Source: Extensimonas vulgaris (lineage in GTDB: Bacteria > Pseudomonadota > Gammaproteobacteria > Burkholderiales > Burkholderiaceae_C). From it: 64,000 bases of DNA. The stretch is from contig NZ_QPJU01000003.1 in assembly GCF_003337425.1 (NCBI RefSeq), positions 278,915 through 342,914 on the forward strand. Reading direction: 5' to 3'. Below are positions 45,592-59,377 of this stretch, in pieces. Position numbers and translations under genes: made by a program. The notes below the pieces were generated by a model, which worked only from the letters and a program-made list of their open reading frames with translations, was not told the DNA's origin and ran no database searches. Position 1 is the stretch's first letter, and each line of letters starts with the position of its first letter.

Positions 45592-47889
45592 ATGAAAAAT
45601 CACTTCCACCGCCTTGGCGTGCGCACTGCATCGGCCGTTGCTGCTCTTTTTTTTGCTGCCCATGCTGCGTGGGCCATCGAACCTTTCAAGGTCCAGGACA
45701 TTCGTGTCGAAGGCTTGCAGCGCGTGGAGCCCGGGACGGTTTTTGCCTCCTTGCCTTTTCGGGTCGGTGACGAATACAACGACGAAAAAGGCGCCGCAGC
45801 CATCCGCGCGCTCTATGCGCTGGGGCTGTTCAAAGACGTGCGGCTCGAAGCGGTGGGCAACGTGCTCGTCGTCGTGGTGGAGGAGCGCCCGACGATCGCC
45901 GAGATCGATTTCGTAGGCACGCGCGAGTTCGACAAAGATGCGCTCAAGAAAAGCATGCGCGAAGTCGGCCTCGCCGAGGGGCGGCCGTTTGACAAAGCGC
46001 TCGCCGACCGTGCCGAGCAGGAGCTCAAACGCCAATACATCAACCGCAGCCTCTATGGTGCCGAGGTCGTCACCACGGTCACGCCCGTGGAACGCAACCG
46101 CGTCAACCTCACCTTTACCGTGATCGAAGGCGAGCCTTCGCGCATCAAAGAGGTGCGCATCATCGGCAACAAAGCATTCAGCGAATCCACGCTCAAAGAC
46201 CTGTTCGACCTCAATACCGGCGGCTGGCTCAGCTGGTACACCAAGTCCGACCGCTATTCGCGTGCCAAGTTCAACGCCGACCTCGAATCCCTGCGCTCGT
46301 ATTATTTGCAACGCGGCTTTCTCGAATTCCGCATCGAATCGACGCAGGTGGCGATTTCGCCCGACAAAAAAGACATTTCCATCGTCATCAATATCCATGA
46401 AGGCGAGCGCTACGTGGTGCAGTCGGTCAAGCTCGAGGGCGACTACCTCGGGCGCGAGGATGAATTCAAGGCATTGATCAAGATCCGTGCGGGTGAGCCT
46501 TACAACGTCGATCAGGTGACCGAAACCACCAAGGCGTTCACGGAAAACTTCGCGCGTTACGGTTATGCGTTCGCGCGCGTGGAAGCCGTGCCCGAGCTCG
46601 ACCGCGAAAACGGTCGCGTCACTTTGGTATTGCGCGCCGACCCTTCGCGCCGCGCCTATGTGCGCCGCATCAACGTCACGGGCAACAATCGCACGCGCGA
46701 CGAGGTCATCCGCCGCGAATTCCGGCAGTTCGAGTCTGCTTGGTATGACGGCGACAAAATCCGGCTCTCGCGCGACCGCATCGATCGCCTGGGTTATTTC
46801 ACCGAGGTGAACATCGAAACCGAAGAGGTTCCAGGTGCGCCAGACCAGGTCGATCTGGTCGTCAACGTGACCGAAAAGCCCACGGGCTCGCTGCAGCTGG
46901 GTGCGGGCTTTTCGAGTGCGGAAAAGGTCACGCTGTCGTTTGCCATCAAGCAAGAGAACGTCTTCGGTTCAGGCAACTATCTGGGCTTGGAGGTCAACAC
47001 CAGCAAATACCACCGCACGTTCGTGCTCAGTACCACCGATCCTTATTTCACCCAGGACGGCGTTTCGCGCACGGTAGACCTCTACTACCGCTCCGACAAA
47101 CCGTATGCGGATCAAGGGGGGGACTATGAGATAGACACGACCGGTGCTTCCTTGCGCTTTGGCGTGCCGTTCAGCGAAGTCGATACGGTGTATTTCGGCG
47201 GCGGGCTCGAGCAGACCAAGATCAAGTCCGGCACGAACATCCCGGCAGCATATCTGTACTACGCGACACGCTTTGGTTTTACGAGCACGGGCGTGCCGCT
47301 GACCATAGGCTGGTCGCGCGACAGTCGTGACAGTGCGCTTGCGCCGACGTCGGGCTTGTATCAGCGCTTTACATCCGAGTGGTCGGTGGCGTCCGACGCG
47401 CGCTACGTCAAGGGCGACTATCAATACCAGCAATATCTTCCCCTGAACAAGCGCTACACGCTCGCCTTCAATGGCGAGCTTGGTTTGGGCAAGGGACTCA
47501 ATGGCCGACCATTCCCCGTGTTCAAAAATTTCTACTCGGGTGGCCTGGGCTCGGTGCGCGGCTTCGAGCAGGGTACGCTCGGGCCACGTGATGTGACCGG
47601 GGCCGTGCTCGGTGGCACCAAAAAGCTCACCCTGAACGCCGAAATGATTTCGCCATTTCCTGGCGCTGGCAACGACCGCACCTTGCGTATTTACACCTTC
47701 GTCGATGCGGGCAATGTCTATGGCGAAGGCGAAAAGTTTGAGTTCAGCCAGCTGCGCGCTTCGGTGGGTGTAGGCTTGAGCTGGATTTCGCCGCTCGGGC
47801 CATTGCGCCTGGGCTTTGGTCAGCCAGTGCATAAATTTGCCGGCGATAGAATCCAGAAACTGCAATTCCAAATAGGTACCTCGTTCTAA
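45592..47889 (+). CDS. bamA: Outer membrane protein assembly factor BamA
   Basis: Omp85 insertase of 765 residues: signal peptide (cleavage near AAWA-IEPF), five POTRA domains (about 25-420; FKVQDIRVEGLQRVEPGTVF begins the first), then a 16-strand barrel. GGLGSVRGFEQGTLGPRD contains the VRGF loop-6 motif. The C-terminal residue is Phe as expected. The start codon of skp overlaps its stop (TAATG). Confidence 0.97.
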   Translation: MKNHFHRLGVRTASAVAALFFAAHAAWAIEPFKVQDIRVEGLQRVEPGTVFASLPFRVGDEYNDEKGAAAIRALYALGLFKDVRLEAVGNVLVVVVEERPTIAEIDFVGTREFDKDALKKSMREVGLAEGRPFDKALADRAEQELKRQYINRSLYGAEVVTTVTPVERNRVNLTFTVIEGEPSRIKEVRIIGNKAFSESTLKDLFDLNTGGWLSWYTKSDRYSRAKFNADLESLRSYYLQRGFLEFRIESTQVAISPDKKDISIVINIHEGERYVVQSVKLEGDYLGREDEFKALIKIRAGEPYNVDQVTETTKAFTENFARYGYAFARVEAVPELDRENGRVTLVLRADPSRRAYVRRINVTGNNRTRDEVIRREFRQFESAWYDGDKIRLSRDRIDRLGYFTEVNIETEEVPGAPDQVDLVVNVTEKPTGSLQLGAGFSSAEKVTLSFAIKQENVFGSGNYLGLEVNTSKYHRTFVLSTTDPYFTQDGVSRTVDLYYRSDKPYADQGGDYEIDTTGASLRFGVPFSEVDTVYFGGGLEQTKIKSGTNIPAAYLYYATRFGFTSTGVPLTIGWSRDSRDSALAPTSGLYQRFTSEWSVASDARYVKGDYQYQQYLPLNKRYTLAFNGELGLGKGLNGRPFPVFKNFYSGGLGSVRGFEQGTLGPRDVTGAVLGGTKKLTLNAEMISPFPGAGNDRTLRIYTFVDAGNVYGEGEKFEFSQLRASVGVGLSWISPLGPLRLGFGQPVHKFAGDRIQKLQFQIGTSF

Positions 47890-48419
47890 TGAAAATCCTC
47901 TCTACTACCCTTTCCCGTTGCCTCAGCGCAGCCGTGTTGTTCGGTGCGTTGGCAGCCACCGCGCCCGCGCAGGCGGACGATTTCAAGGTCGGTTTCGTGA
48001 ACACCGACCGTGTGTTCCGTGAGGCCAATACTGCCAAGGCAGCACAGGCCAAGCTCGAACAGGAGTTTTCACGCCGCGAAAAAGAGCTGATCGACCAAGG
48101 CAACGCCCTGAAAGCCGCGACCGAAAAATTTGAGCGCGAGGCACCCACCATGTCCGAGAGCCAGCGCCAGACACGCCAGCGCCAGCTCGTCGATCAAGAC
48201 CGCGACTTCCAGCGCAAGCGCCGCGAGTTTCAGGAAGACCTGAACGCGCGCAAGAATGAAGAGCTCGCGCAGGTGATCGATCGCGCGAACAAGGTGGTCA
48301 AACAAGTCGCCGAAACTGAAAAATACGACCTCATCATCCAAGAGGCCGTCTATATCAACCCCAAGTACGACATCACCGACAAGGTGATCAAGGCGCTGAA
48401 CGCCTCCGTCGGCAAATAA
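47889..48419 (+). CDS. skp: Periplasmic chaperone Skp/OmpH
   Basis: A 176-residue exported chaperone for unfolded outer-membrane proteins. The signal peptide ends near APAQA-DDFK; FKVGFVNTDRVFREANTAK is the family start. A long charged coiled coil (about 50-140) forms the Skp tentacles. Coupled to bamA, whose substrates it delivers. Confidence 0.95.
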   Translation: MKILSTTLSRCLSAAVLFGALAATAPAQADDFKVGFVNTDRVFREANTAKAAQAKLEQEFSRREKELIDQGNALKAATEKFEREAPTMSESQRQTRQRQLVDQDRDFQRKRREFQEDLNARKNEELAQVIDRANKVVKQVAETEKYDLIIQEAVYINPKYDITDKVIKALNASVGK

Positions 48420-48434
48420 GCGCACGGGTGGCGC

Positions 48435-49430
48435 GTGAGTCTGCGTCTCGGGGAGATCGTGGATGCGCTCGGCGGCGTGCTGGAGGGCGGGGAGCGCGAA
48501 TCGGTCATCACCGGCATTGCGCCGCTCGATGACGCGGGCCCGAGCGACATCAGCTTCCTGAGCCAGCCGCGCCTGCAGCCGCAGCTGGCCGCTTCGCGTG
48601 CGGGCTGTGTCATCGTGGCGCCCGCTTTGCGCACGCAGGCGCTTGCGCGCGGCGCGTGCATCGTCACGCCAGACCCTTACGTTTATTTTGCGCGCCTCAC
48701 GCAGCTCTGGCGGCGGCACCATGAGCCGGCCGTGCCGCCGGGTATTCACCCGAGCGCCGTGGTCGCGCCTTCGGCCGAGGTGCATCCCACGGCCACGGTA
48801 GGCCCCTTGTGCGTGGTCGAGCGCGGTGCGCGCATAGGTGCGCATACGGTGCTGACTTCCCGTGTCACGGTGGGTGCGCGCTGCGTGATCGGCGCGCGCT
48901 GTTTGTTGCACCCGGGCGTGGTCATAGGCGCTGACGGCTTCGGCTTTGCCCAGGAGGGCAGCGCGTGGGTCAAGATCGAGCAGCTCGGCGCGGTGCGCAT
49001 CGGCGACGACGTCGAGATCGGCGCCAACACCTGCATAGACCGCGGGGCGCTGCGCGACACCGTGATCGAAGACGGCGTCAAGCTCGACAACCTGATCCAG
49101 ATCGGCCACAACGTGCACATCGGCCGCCACGTCGCGATGGCGGGCTGCTCTGCCGTCGCGGGCAGTGCGACCATAGGTGCGCACTGCACCATTGGCGGTG
49201 CTGCCAACGTGCTCGGGCATCTGAGTCTGGCCGAGAACGTGCACATTTCTGCGGTGAGCCTGGTCACGCATTCTTTGCACAAGCCGGGGCAATACACCGG
49301 CATCTTCCCCATAGACGACAATGCGCGCTGGGAAAAGAACGCCGCTGCGCTCAAGCAGCTCTACAAGCTGCGCGAGCGCGTCAAAGCGCTGGAGCGCGCA
49401 TTGCAAGAATCCAAAGACGACCCCCGATGA
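48435..49430 (+). CDS. lpxD: UDP-3-O-acylglucosamine N-acyltransferase
   Basis: Third lipid A step: N-acylation from acyl-ACP. It has 331 residues with an N-terminal uridine-binding domain and a left-handed beta-helix of hexapeptide repeats ([20 protein letters not shown]). The catalytic His lies in [19 protein letters not shown] is conserved. GTG start; stop overlaps fabZ (ATGA). Confidence 0.96.
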   Translation: MSLRLGEIVDALGGVLEGGERESVITGIAPLDDAGPSDISFLSQPRLQPQLAASRAGCVIVAPALRTQALARGACIVTPDPYVYFARLTQLWRRHHEPAVPPGIHPSAVVAPSAEVHPTATVGPLCVVERGARIGAHTVLTSRVTVGARCVIGARCLLHPGVVIGADGFGFAQEGSAWVKIEQLGAVRIGDDVEIGANTCIDRGALRDTVIEDGVKLDNLIQIGHNVHIGRHVAMAGCSAVAGSATIGAHCTIGGAANVLGHLSLAENVHISAVSLVTHSLHKPGQYTGIFPIDDNARWEKNAAALKQLYKLRERVKALERALQESKDDPR

Positions 49431-49870
49431 TGGACATTCACCAAATCCTCCAACTATTGCCCCATCGCTACCCGTTTTTGCTCGTCGATCGTGTGCTCGA
49501 CATCGACCTGCAGGCCAAGACGCTGCGGGCCATCAAGAACGTGACCATCAACGAGCCGTTTTTCGCCGGGCACTTCCCCAAGCGCCCGGTCATGCCCGGC
49601 GTGCTCATGCTGGAGGCCATGGCGCAGACCTGTGCGCTGTTGTCGTTCGAGACCGAGGGCATCCGTCTGGGCGATGGCCAGGTGTTTTACTTCGTGGGCA
49701 TCGATGGTGCACGCTTCAAGCGCCCCGTGGGGCCGGGGGATCAGTTGGTGCTGCACTCGGCCCTGGAGCGCACGCGCGCCGGCATCTATCGCTTCAACTG
49801 CAAGTCCGTGGTAGACGAGGAAGTGGCTTGCGAGGCCGCCATCATGTGCACCATTCGCAAGGTCGAGTGA
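49427..49870 (+). CDS. fabZ: 3-hydroxyacyl-ACP dehydratase FabZ
   Basis: A hotdog dehydratase of 147 residues. [14 protein letters not shown], then [20 protein letters not shown] with the catalytic His and Glu. It draws on the same hydroxyacyl-ACP pool as LpxD and LpxA, balancing phospholipid and lipid A. The second of two adjacent ATGs (49430) is equally possible. Confidence 0.97.
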   Translation: MMDIHQILQLLPHRYPFLLVDRVLDIDLQAKTLRAIKNVTINEPFFAGHFPKRPVMPGVLMLEAMAQTCALLSFETEGIRLGDGQVFYFVGIDGARFKRPVGPGDQLVLHSALERTRAGIYRFNCKSVVDEEVACEAAIMCTIRKVE

Positions 49871-49890
49871 CACACCGGCAGCTTTGTGCG

Positions 49891-50706
49891 ATGACCGTCC
49901 CAGGAACGCTGATCCACCCCACTGCGCTGATCGACCCCGCCGCCGAGCTCGATGCTTCGGTGCAGGTCGGGCCGTATGCCGTCATCGGCGCGCAGGTGCG
50001 CATAGGCGCGGGTACCCGTGTGGGCGCGCACTGCGTGATCGAAGGGCGCACGCGCATCGGGCGCGACAACCGCATCTTCCAGTTCGTCTCGCTCGGCGCC
50101 GTGCCGCAAGACAAAAAATACGCGGGCGAGCCGACCGAGCTCGTCATCGGCGACCGCAACACCATCCGCGAGTTCTGCACCTTCAACCTCGGCACGGCGC
50201 AGGATCGCGGCGTGACCACCGTGGGTGACGACAACTGGATCATGGCCTACGTGCACATCGCGCACGACTGCGTGGTCGGCAACCAGACCATCCTCGCGAA
50301 CAACGCCACGCTCGCGGGCCATGTGCACATCGGCGAGCAGGCCATCGTCGGCGGGCTCACGGGCGTGCACCAGTTCGTGCACATCGGCGCGCACGCCATG
50401 GTGGGCTTTGGCAGCCATGTCTCGCAGGACGTGCCGCCGTTCATGCTCGTCGATGGCAACCCGCTCGCGGTGCACGGGTTCAACATCGAGGGCTTGCGCC
50501 GACGCGGTTTTTCTGCGCCGCGCCTTGCGGCCATCAAGCAGATGCACCGCCTGCTGTACCGGCAGGGGCTCACGCTCGAAGCCGCGCGCGCCGCAATGGC
50601 CGAGCTGCCCGCGCAATTCCCCGAAGCGGCCGAGGATGTGGCCTGCATGCTGGCCTTCCTTGACGCCTCGCGCCGCGGCATCGTGCGCCGCGCCCAGAGA
50701 GCCTGA
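49891..50706 (+). CDS. lpxA: UDP-N-acetylglucosamine acyltransferase
   Basis: First lipid A enzyme, 271 residues, a left-handed beta-helix of hexapeptide repeats. The catalytic His lies in [31 protein letters not shown] and [12 protein letters not shown] are LpxA signatures. A 145-bp palindrome starts at its stop and separates it from lpxB. Confidence 0.97.
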   Translation: MTVPGTLIHPTALIDPAAELDASVQVGPYAVIGAQVRIGAGTRVGAHCVIEGRTRIGRDNRIFQFVSLGAVPQDKKYAGEPTELVIGDRNTIREFCTFNLGTAQDRGVTTVGDDNWIMAYVHIAHDCVVGNQTILANNATLAGHVHIGEQAIVGGLTGVHQFVHIGAHAMVGFGSHVSQDVPPFMLVDGNPLAVHGFNIEGLRRRGFSAPRLAAIKQMHRLLYRQGLTLEAARAAMAELPAQFPEAAEDVACMLAFLDASRRGIVRRAQRA

Positions 50707-50851
50707 GAGTCTTGCGTCCATGGCCGCCTTGCACACCCAAACACCCCCGTTCGTCGTTGCAAATCCTCGCCATAGCCCGCGCTATGGCTGCGCTTTGCGC
50801 CGCGATCGGTGGCGTTTGGATGCGCCTTTCGGCCGCGGCCGAAAAACGCTC
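50707..50851. repeat. 145-bp imperfect palindrome between lpxA and lpxB
   Basis: Two about 70-bp arms pair imperfectly, meeting at GCCATAGC-ccgc-GCTATGGC. Matching blocks in the arms include ggccg, cccaaac/ccaaacg and gcaaa. The layout (large palindrome with a CCATAG/CTATGG centre) recalls the 169-bp elements C and D, though the termini differ. It fills nearly the entire 180-bp gap. Confidence 0.7.
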
Positions 50852-50886
50852 AGCCTCTGAGTTGACGATCTTTTCATGGGGTACGC

Positions 50887-52041
50887 ATGACCGCGCCACG
50901 GGTGGCCATGGTGGCCGGAGAGGCTTCGGGCGATCTGCTCGCGAGCCTGCTGCTGCAGGGGCTGCAGGCACGCTGGCCCGCGGTGGCGGCGCACGGCATA
51001 GGCGGGCCACGCATGCGCGAGCGCGGCTTTGACGCCTGGTGGCCCAGCGACCGGCTGGCCGTGCACGGCTACAGCTTCGAGGTGCTGCGCCGGCTCGCGG
51101 GCCTCGTGGCGATCCGCCGCGCGCTGCGCTCGCGCCTGCTGCGTGAGCGCCCCGACGTGTTCATCGGCGTCGATGCGCCCGACTTCAACCTGGGGCTCGA
51201 GGCCGATTTGCGCGCCGCAGGCGTCAAGACGGTGCATTTCGTGTGCCCTTCGATCTGGGCCTGGCGGCCCGAGCGCGTGGAAAAAATCCGCCGCAGCGCT
51301 GAGCACGTGCTGTGCCTGTTTCCGTTCGAGCCCGCGCTGCTCGCGCAGCATGGCATCGCCGCGACCTACGTGGGCCATCCGCTCGCGAACGTGATCCCGC
51401 GCGTGCCCGACCAGGCAGCGGCGCGCCGCGCGCTCGGCTTATCCCAGGATGCGCCCGTGCTGGCGCTGTTGCCGGGCAGCCGCAGGGCCGAGGTGCACTA
51501 CCTCGCTCCAGCCTTCTTTGACGCTGCAGCGCTGATCCATCAAGCGCAGCATGCTATCAAAATGATTGTTCCGGCGCTGCCTGCATTGCGCGCGCGCATC
51601 GTGCAGCAGCTCGAGGCGCGCGGCCTGGGCGCCGTGGTGCAGGTGGTCGAGGGGCGCTCGCACGAGGTGCTCGCGGCCTGCGACGTGACGCTGATCGCGA
51701 GTGGCACGGCCACGCTGGAGGCGGCGCTGTTCAAGCGCCCCATGGTGATCGCCTACCGCATGCACCCGCTGAGCTGGCGCCTCATGCGGCGCAAACAGCT
51801 GCAGCCCTGGGTGGGCCTGCCCAACATCCTGTGCCGCGACTTCGTCGTGCCCGAACTGCTGCAGGACGCCGCCACGCCGCAGGCGCTCGCCGCGGCGACG
51901 CTGCAGTGGTTCGACGCGCGCACGCAGGCGCCGGACACCATCCACGCGCTCGTGCAGCGCTTCGACGCCCTGCACCAGAGCCTGCAACGCAACACCCCGC
52001 AACTCGCCGCCGATGCGATCGAAAAAATCCTTGTCCGCTGA
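50887..52041 (+). CDS. lpxB: Lipid-A-disaccharide synthase
   Basis: Joins lipid X to UDP-diacylglucosamine (GT19), 384 residues. [24 protein letters not shown]-type [39 protein letters not shown] and [12 protein letters not shown] are family blocks. Part of residues about 209-227 is encoded by a repeat-like sequence. It overlaps rnhB by 29 bp. Confidence 0.96.
   Translation: MTAPRVAMVAGEASGDLLASLLLQGLQARWPAVAAHGIGGPRMRERGFDAWWPSDRLAVHGYSFEVLRRLAGLVAIRRALRSRLLRERPDVFIGVDAPDFNLGLEADLRAAGVKTVHFVCPSIWAWRPERVEKIRRSAEHVLCLFPFEPALLAQHGIAATYVGHPLANVIPRVPDQAAARRALGLSQDAPVLALLPGSRRAEVHYLAPAFFDAAALIHQAQHAIKMIVPALPALRARIVQQLEARGLGAVVQVVEGRSHEVLAACDVTLIASGTATLEAALFKRPMVIAYRMHPLSWRLMRRKQLQPWVGLPNILCRDFVVPELLQDAATPQALAAATLQWFDARTQAPDTIHALVQRFDALHQSLQRNTPQLAADAIEKILVR
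51512..51565 (-). repeat. In-frame interspersed repeat copy inside lpxB
   Basis: Minus-strand reading ATTTTGATAGCATGCTGCGC, then TTGATGGATCAGCGCTGCAG and GTCAAAGAAGGCTGG follows the family layout, somewhat diverged. Confidence 0.5.
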
Positions 52042-52654
52042 GCAGGCCGCGCTGTTCGACCGATTGCACCTTCCGCACGGCGCGGCGCTGGTCGCGGGCG
52101 TTGATGAGGCCGGACGCGGCCCGCTCGCCGGCCCCGTGGTCGCGGCTGCCGTGATCCTCGACGAGCTGCGCCCCATCGCGGGCCTGGCCGACTCCAAAAA
52201 ACTCAGCTCCAAGCGGCGCCTGGCACTCTACGACGAGATCCGCGCCAAGGCGCTGTGCTGCAGCATCGCCGAGGCCAGCGTCGAAGAGATCGACCGCCTC
52301 AACATCCTGCAGGCCACGCTGCTCGCCATGGCGCGCGCGGTGCAGGGCCTGCGGCTCAAGCCGCGGCTCACGCTCGTCGATGGCAACCGCCTGCCCGTGC
52401 TCGACATGCCCGCGCAGGCCATCGTCGCGGGCGATGCGCTGGTGCCGGCGATTTCGGCCGCGTCGATTCTGGCCAAGGTGCAGCGCGACCAGTGGTGCGC
52501 GCAGATTGACAAGGATTACCCGCAATACGGTTTTGCTGCACACAAGGGCTATGGCACCGCCGCGCACCTCGCGGCCCTGCGCGCGCATGGGCCTTGCGAG
52601 CACCACCGACGCAGCTTTGCGCCCGTCGCGCAGCTGCTGGAGCGCGCGCCATGA
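52013..52654 (+). CDS. rnhB: Ribonuclease HII
   Basis: Removes ribonucleotides from DNA. It has 213 residues. [20 protein letters not shown] gives the first Asp-Glu pair; LVDGN and [14 protein letters not shown] hold the other acidic residues; [11 protein letters not shown] is typical. The ATG overlaps the end of lpxB, an arrangement conserved with lpxB; a TTG at 52031 is possible. Stop overlaps the next gene (ATGA). Confidence 0.95.
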   Translation: MRSKKSLSAEQAALFDRLHLPHGAALVAGVDEAGRGPLAGPVVAAAVILDELRPIAGLADSKKLSSKRRLALYDEIRAKALCCSIAEASVEEIDRLNILQATLLAMARAVQGLRLKPRLTLVDGNRLPVLDMPAQAIVAGDALVPAISAASILAKVQRDQWCAQIDKDYPQYGFAAHKGYGTAAHLAALRAHGPCEHHRRSFAPVAQLLERAP

Positions 52655-53523
52655 GCACGGAAAAACGGCCGCGGCCGCCGGGCGATCTGCCTGCACCCAA
52701 GGCCGCGCCAAGGTCTGCCGGCAAAGACGCCGCCATTACGCACATCCATTCGCGCGACAACGCCTTCGTGAAGGCGCTGCGTCGCCTCGCGCAGGACAGC
52801 ACGGCTTACCGCAGCCAGGGCCAGGTCTGGGTCGAGGGCGACCATCTGTGCCGTGCGGCGCTGGCGCGCGGCTGGCGCCCGGCGGTGGCCGTTTTTTCAG
52901 AGTCTTTTTGGCCTTTGGCGCCCGTGGAATGGGCGCAAGCAGCTCATAAAGTAGTAGTGCTTTCGGACGCGCTTTTCGCGGCCGTGAGCGCGCTCGAATC
53001 GCCTGCGCGCATGGGCTATGTGCTCGATCTTCCGCCCGCCGCGGACTTGCAGGCCGGCGTCGCCACCGTGGTGCTCGACCGCGTGCAGGACGCGGGCAAC
53101 GTGGGCTCGATCTTGCGCAGCGCCGCGGCCTTTGGCTTTGGCCAGGTGCTTGCGCTCAAGGGCAGCGCCGCGCTGTGGTCGCCCAAGGTGCTGCGCGCCG
53201 GCATGGGCGCGCACTTTGCCCTGCGCCTGGTCGAAGGGCTGGCGCAGGACGACGTGCAGGCGCTGGCGCTGCCGTTGCTTGTCACGAGCTCGCACGCGGG
53301 CGATTTTCTGCATGAGGCCAAGCTGCCATGGCCCTGCGCCTGGGTGCTCGGACACGAAGGGCAGGGCGTCAGCCCCGCGCTCGAAGCGCGCGCCGCGCAG
53401 CGCATCCGCATCGCACAGCCGGGCGGGGAAGAGTCGCTCAACGTCGCTGCGGCCGCGGCGATCTGCCTGCATGCGAGTGCGGTGCAAGGGCACGCCATGC
53501 CCTTGCTGCACCGCAGCAAATAG
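52651..53523 (+). CDS. TrmH/SpoU-family RNA 2'-O-methyltransferase
   Basis: A 290-residue SPOUT methyltransferase. An N-terminal substrate-binding domain (about 30-120) is followed by the trefoil-knot domain: [20 protein letters not shown] (motif 1), LGHEGQGVS (motif 2) and [12 protein letters not shown] (motif 3). The target rRNA or tRNA site is unknown. Residues about 83-101 ([18 protein letters not shown]) come from a repeat copy. Coupled to rnhB. Confidence 0.92.
   Translation: MSTEKRPRPPGDLPAPKAAPRSAGKDAAITHIHSRDNAFVKALRRLAQDSTAYRSQGQVWVEGDHLCRAALARGWRPAVAVFSESFWPLAPVEWAQAAHKVVVLSDALFAAVSALESPARMGYVLDLPPAADLQAGVATVVLDRVQDAGNVGSILRSAAAFGFGQVLALKGSAALWSPKVLRAGMGAHFALRLVEGLAQDDVQALALPLLVTSSHAGDFLHEAKLPWPCAWVLGHEGQGVSPALEARAAQRIRIAQPGGEESLNVAAAAAICLHASAVQGHAMPLLHRSK
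52891..52960 (-). repeat. In-frame interspersed repeat copy inside the TrmH-like gene
   Basis: Minus-strand reading gives ACTACTTTATGAGCTGCTTG, then CGCCC, GGGCGCCAAAGGCC and AAAAAGACTCTGAAAA, parallel to the copy in the DUF4149-type gene. Confidence 0.65.
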
Positions 53524-53547
53524 CCCTGGCCCGCCGCAGGGCGCGGA

Positions 53548-53553
53548 TATAAT
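53548..53553 (+). promoter_or_regulatory. -10 box (TATAAT) for carAB
   Basis: A consensus TATAAT begins 25 bp after the TrmH-like stop and would give a carA leader near 147 nt. The -35 is poor. No leader peptide or pyrimidine attenuator is evident. Confidence 0.5.
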
Positions 53554-53589
53554 GGGCGGCTTTTCTCGCATAAGCGCCGTCCCAGCATC

Positions 53590-53640
53590 CAAAGCTACTA
53601 CTTTTTTGAGAGCAGTCACGCGCAGCCAGGCTATGCACGT
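53590..53640 (+). repeat. Degenerate repeat copy in the carA leader
   Basis: AAGCTACTACTTTTTTGAGA resembles the first block of the copy at 52891-52960; the rest is too diverged to be sure. Confidence 0.35.
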
Positions 53641-53706
53641 CGGTGCCCTGCCTTGCCCGGCGCAGCCTGCGGGCCTGGGCGGCCGCCATTCGTTTCGGAG
53701 TCCCCA

Positions 53707-54883
53707 GTGCTTTCGTCTCTCAAGGCAAGCTTCCCGCCCGCCATCCTGGCGCTCGCAGACGGCACGGTCTTTGCAGGTCACTCGATAGGTGCCACGGGCA
53801 CCACGGTCGGCGAGGTGGTGTTCAACACCGCCATGACCGGCTACCAGGAAATCCTCACCGACCCGAGCTACTGCCAGCAGATCGTGACGCTCACGTACCC
53901 GCACATCGGCAACTACGGCGTCAACCCCGAGGACGTCGAGGCCGACAAAGTCCACGCCGCGGGCCTGATCATCAAAGACCTGCCGCTGCTTGCGAGCAAC
54001 TTCCGCTGCACGCAGACCCTCTCGGACTACCTCGTGCAAGAACGCACCGTGGCCATTGCGGGGCTGGACACGCGCCGCCTCACACGCCTGCTGCGCACCG
54101 GCGGCGCGCAAAACGGCGCCATCGTCGCGCTGGCGCCGGGCCAGCCGGTCACGCAGGCCGCGCTCGACCAAGCCGCTGCGCAGGCCATCGCCCTTGCGCA
54201 GGGTGCGCCGCGCATGGTGGGGCTGGATTTGGCCAAGGTGGTCAGCACACGCACGCCCTACGCCTGGACGCAGACCGAGTGGCAGCTCGGCACCGGGTAT
54301 GGAGAGCAGACCGCGCCGCGCTTTCGCGTCGTGGCCTACGACTTCGGCGTGAAGAAGAACATCCTGCGCATGCTCGCCGCGCGCGGCTGCAAGCTCACCG
54401 TGGTGCCCGCGCAGACGCCCGCGGCCGAGGTGCTGGCGCTGCGCCCCGACGGCGTCTTTCTGTCCAACGGCCCGGGTGACCCCGAGCCCTGCGACTACGC
54501 CATCGCCGCCGCGCGCACGCTGATCGATGCGGGCATCCCCACCTTCGGCATTTGCCTGGGGCACCAGATCATGGCGCTGGCCAGCGGCGCCAAGACCTTC
54601 AAGATGAAGTTCGGCCACCACGGCGCCAACCACCCCGTGAAAGACCTGGACACGGGCCGCGTCTCGATCACGAGCCAGAACCACGGCTTTGCCGTCGATG
54701 AAGCCTCGCTGCCCGCGAATCTGCGCGCCACGCACGTGAGCCTGTTCGACGGCACGCTGCAAGGGCTCGCGCGCACCGACAAGCCCGCGTTCTGCTTTCA
54801 GGGCCACCCCGAGGCCTCGCCCGGCCCGCACGACATTGCCTATCTGTTCGACCGCTTCACGGCGCTGATGGAGAACCCCCAAA

Positions 54884-54891
<8 letters not shown>
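53707..54891 (+). CDS. carA: Carbamoyl-phosphate synthase small subunit
   Basis: Glutaminase subunit of 394 residues. The class I amidotransferase domain has the nucleophile Cys283 in [13 protein letters not shown] and the His-Glu pair in [25 protein letters not shown] is conserved. GTG start with CGGAG upstream. Its end overlaps carB by 8 bp. Confidence 0.97.
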
Positions 54892-58204
<3,313 letters not shown>

Positions 58205-58223
58205 CGCCACCGCAGCGATTCGG

Positions 58224-58229
58224 CATAAT
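58224..58229 (+). promoter_or_regulatory. Candidate -10 (CATAAT) for greA
   Basis: CATAAT 75 bp before the greA start, just after the carB stop; no clear -35. Confidence 0.35.
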
Positions 58230-58304
58230 CGCTCCATCCATTTGCCGCCGGGGCCCGCCTCGGCGGTTTGCTTTTGCACGACACGAAAAAAGACGCAGAC
58301 CACC

Positions 58305-58781
58305 ATGGCCACCATCCCGATCACCAAGCGCGGCGCCGAAAAGCTCAAGGCTGAGCTGCACCGCCTCAAAACCAAAGACCGCCCCGACGTCATCAGCGCC
58401 ATTGCCGAGGCGCGCGCGCAGGGCGACCTGAGTGAAAACGCCGAATACGACGCCGCCAAAGACCGCCAGGGCTTCATCGAAGGCCGCATCAAGGAAATCG
58501 AAGGCAAGCTCGCCGCCGCGCAAGTGATAGACCCAGCGACGCTGGACGCGGGCGGCAAGGTGGTGTTCGGCGCCACGGTGGAACTCGAAGACGAGGACAC
58601 GGGCGAGCAGGTCACGTACCAGATCGTCGGTGAGGACGAGGCCGACCTGAAGCTGGGCCTGATCAACATCAGCAGTCCGATCGCACGCGCGCTGATCGGC
58701 AAGGAAGAGGGCGACAGCGCCGAGGTGCAGGCGCCCGGCGGCATCCGCCGCTACGAGATCATCGCTGTCAAATACCAGTAA
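58305..58781 (+). CDS. greA: Transcription elongation factor GreA
   Basis: Rescues backtracked RNA polymerase. It has 158 residues: N-terminal coiled coil with the catalytic acidic tip ([20 protein letters not shown]) and a C-terminal FKBP-like domain ([19 protein letters not shown]). Confidence 0.97.
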   Translation: MATIPITKRGAEKLKAELHRLKTKDRPDVISAIAEARAQGDLSENAEYDAAKDRQGFIEGRIKEIEGKLAAAQVIDPATLDAGGKVVFGATVELEDEDTGEQVTYQIVGEDEADLKLGLINISSPIARALIGKEEGDSAEVQAPGGIRRYEIIAVKYQ

Positions 58782-58786
58782 GAGCA

Positions 58787-59206
58787 ATGACGAAGATCCC
58801 CGTGTCCTTGCTCGCGGCGGCGCTGTGGTGGGGCAGCCTCACGGCCATCGGCTTCATGGCCGTGCCGCTGCTGTTTGCGCACCTGCCCACGCCGGCCATG
58901 GCCGGGAACATGGCGGCGCAGCTGTTTCATGCGCAAAGCTGGGTGTCGGTGGTGTGCGCGATCATCGTACTGCTTTATGTATCAAAAAGGGCCAAAGCGC
59001 AGGTGGGACAAGCGCCTACAGCTATTGTATTGATAGTTTTTGGCTTGCTGTGCGCGCTACTGGGCGAATACGCCGTCGCGCCGCGCATCGTCGCGCGCGA
59101 GAACCTGCGCCTGTGGCACAGCGTGGGCAGTGTGCTGTACCTGCTGCAATGGCTCTGCGCGGGGGCTGTGCTGTGGCGCGCGGGGCGTAAACCCGAGGCG
59201 CCTTGA
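58787..59206 (+). CDS. DUF4149-type small membrane protein
   Basis: A 139-residue protein with four hydrophobic helices, including WWGSLTAIGFMAVPLLFAHL at the start and GSVLYLLQWLCAGAVLW at the end. The layout and position after greA match the DUF4149 family of unknown function. The loop between helices 2 and 3 (VSKRAKAQVGQAPTAIVLIV) is encoded by an interspersed repeat copy. It starts 5 bp after greA. Confidence 0.8.
   Translation: MTKIPVSLLAAALWWGSLTAIGFMAVPLLFAHLPTPAMAGNMAAQLFHAQSWVSVVCAIIVLLYVSKRAKAQVGQAPTAIVLIVFGLLCALLGEYAVAPRIVARENLRLWHSVGSVLYLLQWLCAGAVLWRAGRKPEAP
58979..59047 (-). repeat. In-frame interspersed repeat copy inside the DUF4149-type gene
   Basis: Minus-strand reading gives AAAAACTATCAATACAATAG, then CTGTAGGCGCTTG and TTTGGCCCTTTTTGATAC, in family order. 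It is markedly AT-richer than both flanks. Confidence 0.75.
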
Positions 59207-59377
59207 TGGCCCGCTCTCATCGGTCACATCCAGCCACCCAGCGCCCACCTGTCGCCCGCCCCGCATCTCAGTGCCAATTGACCGAGGGCAAAACCCCTGG
59301 GCACGCCTGGTCGCACAATGGCCCGCTTGGCCCAGGCAGTGTGCCTGCGCCCTTGCTTTTGAGGAGCTCGCAACACC

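Noticed and set aside
44140..46953. A 937-codon open frame antisense to rseP and bamA
   Set aside because: Shadow frame of two well-conserved genes; no ribosome site or family resemblance.
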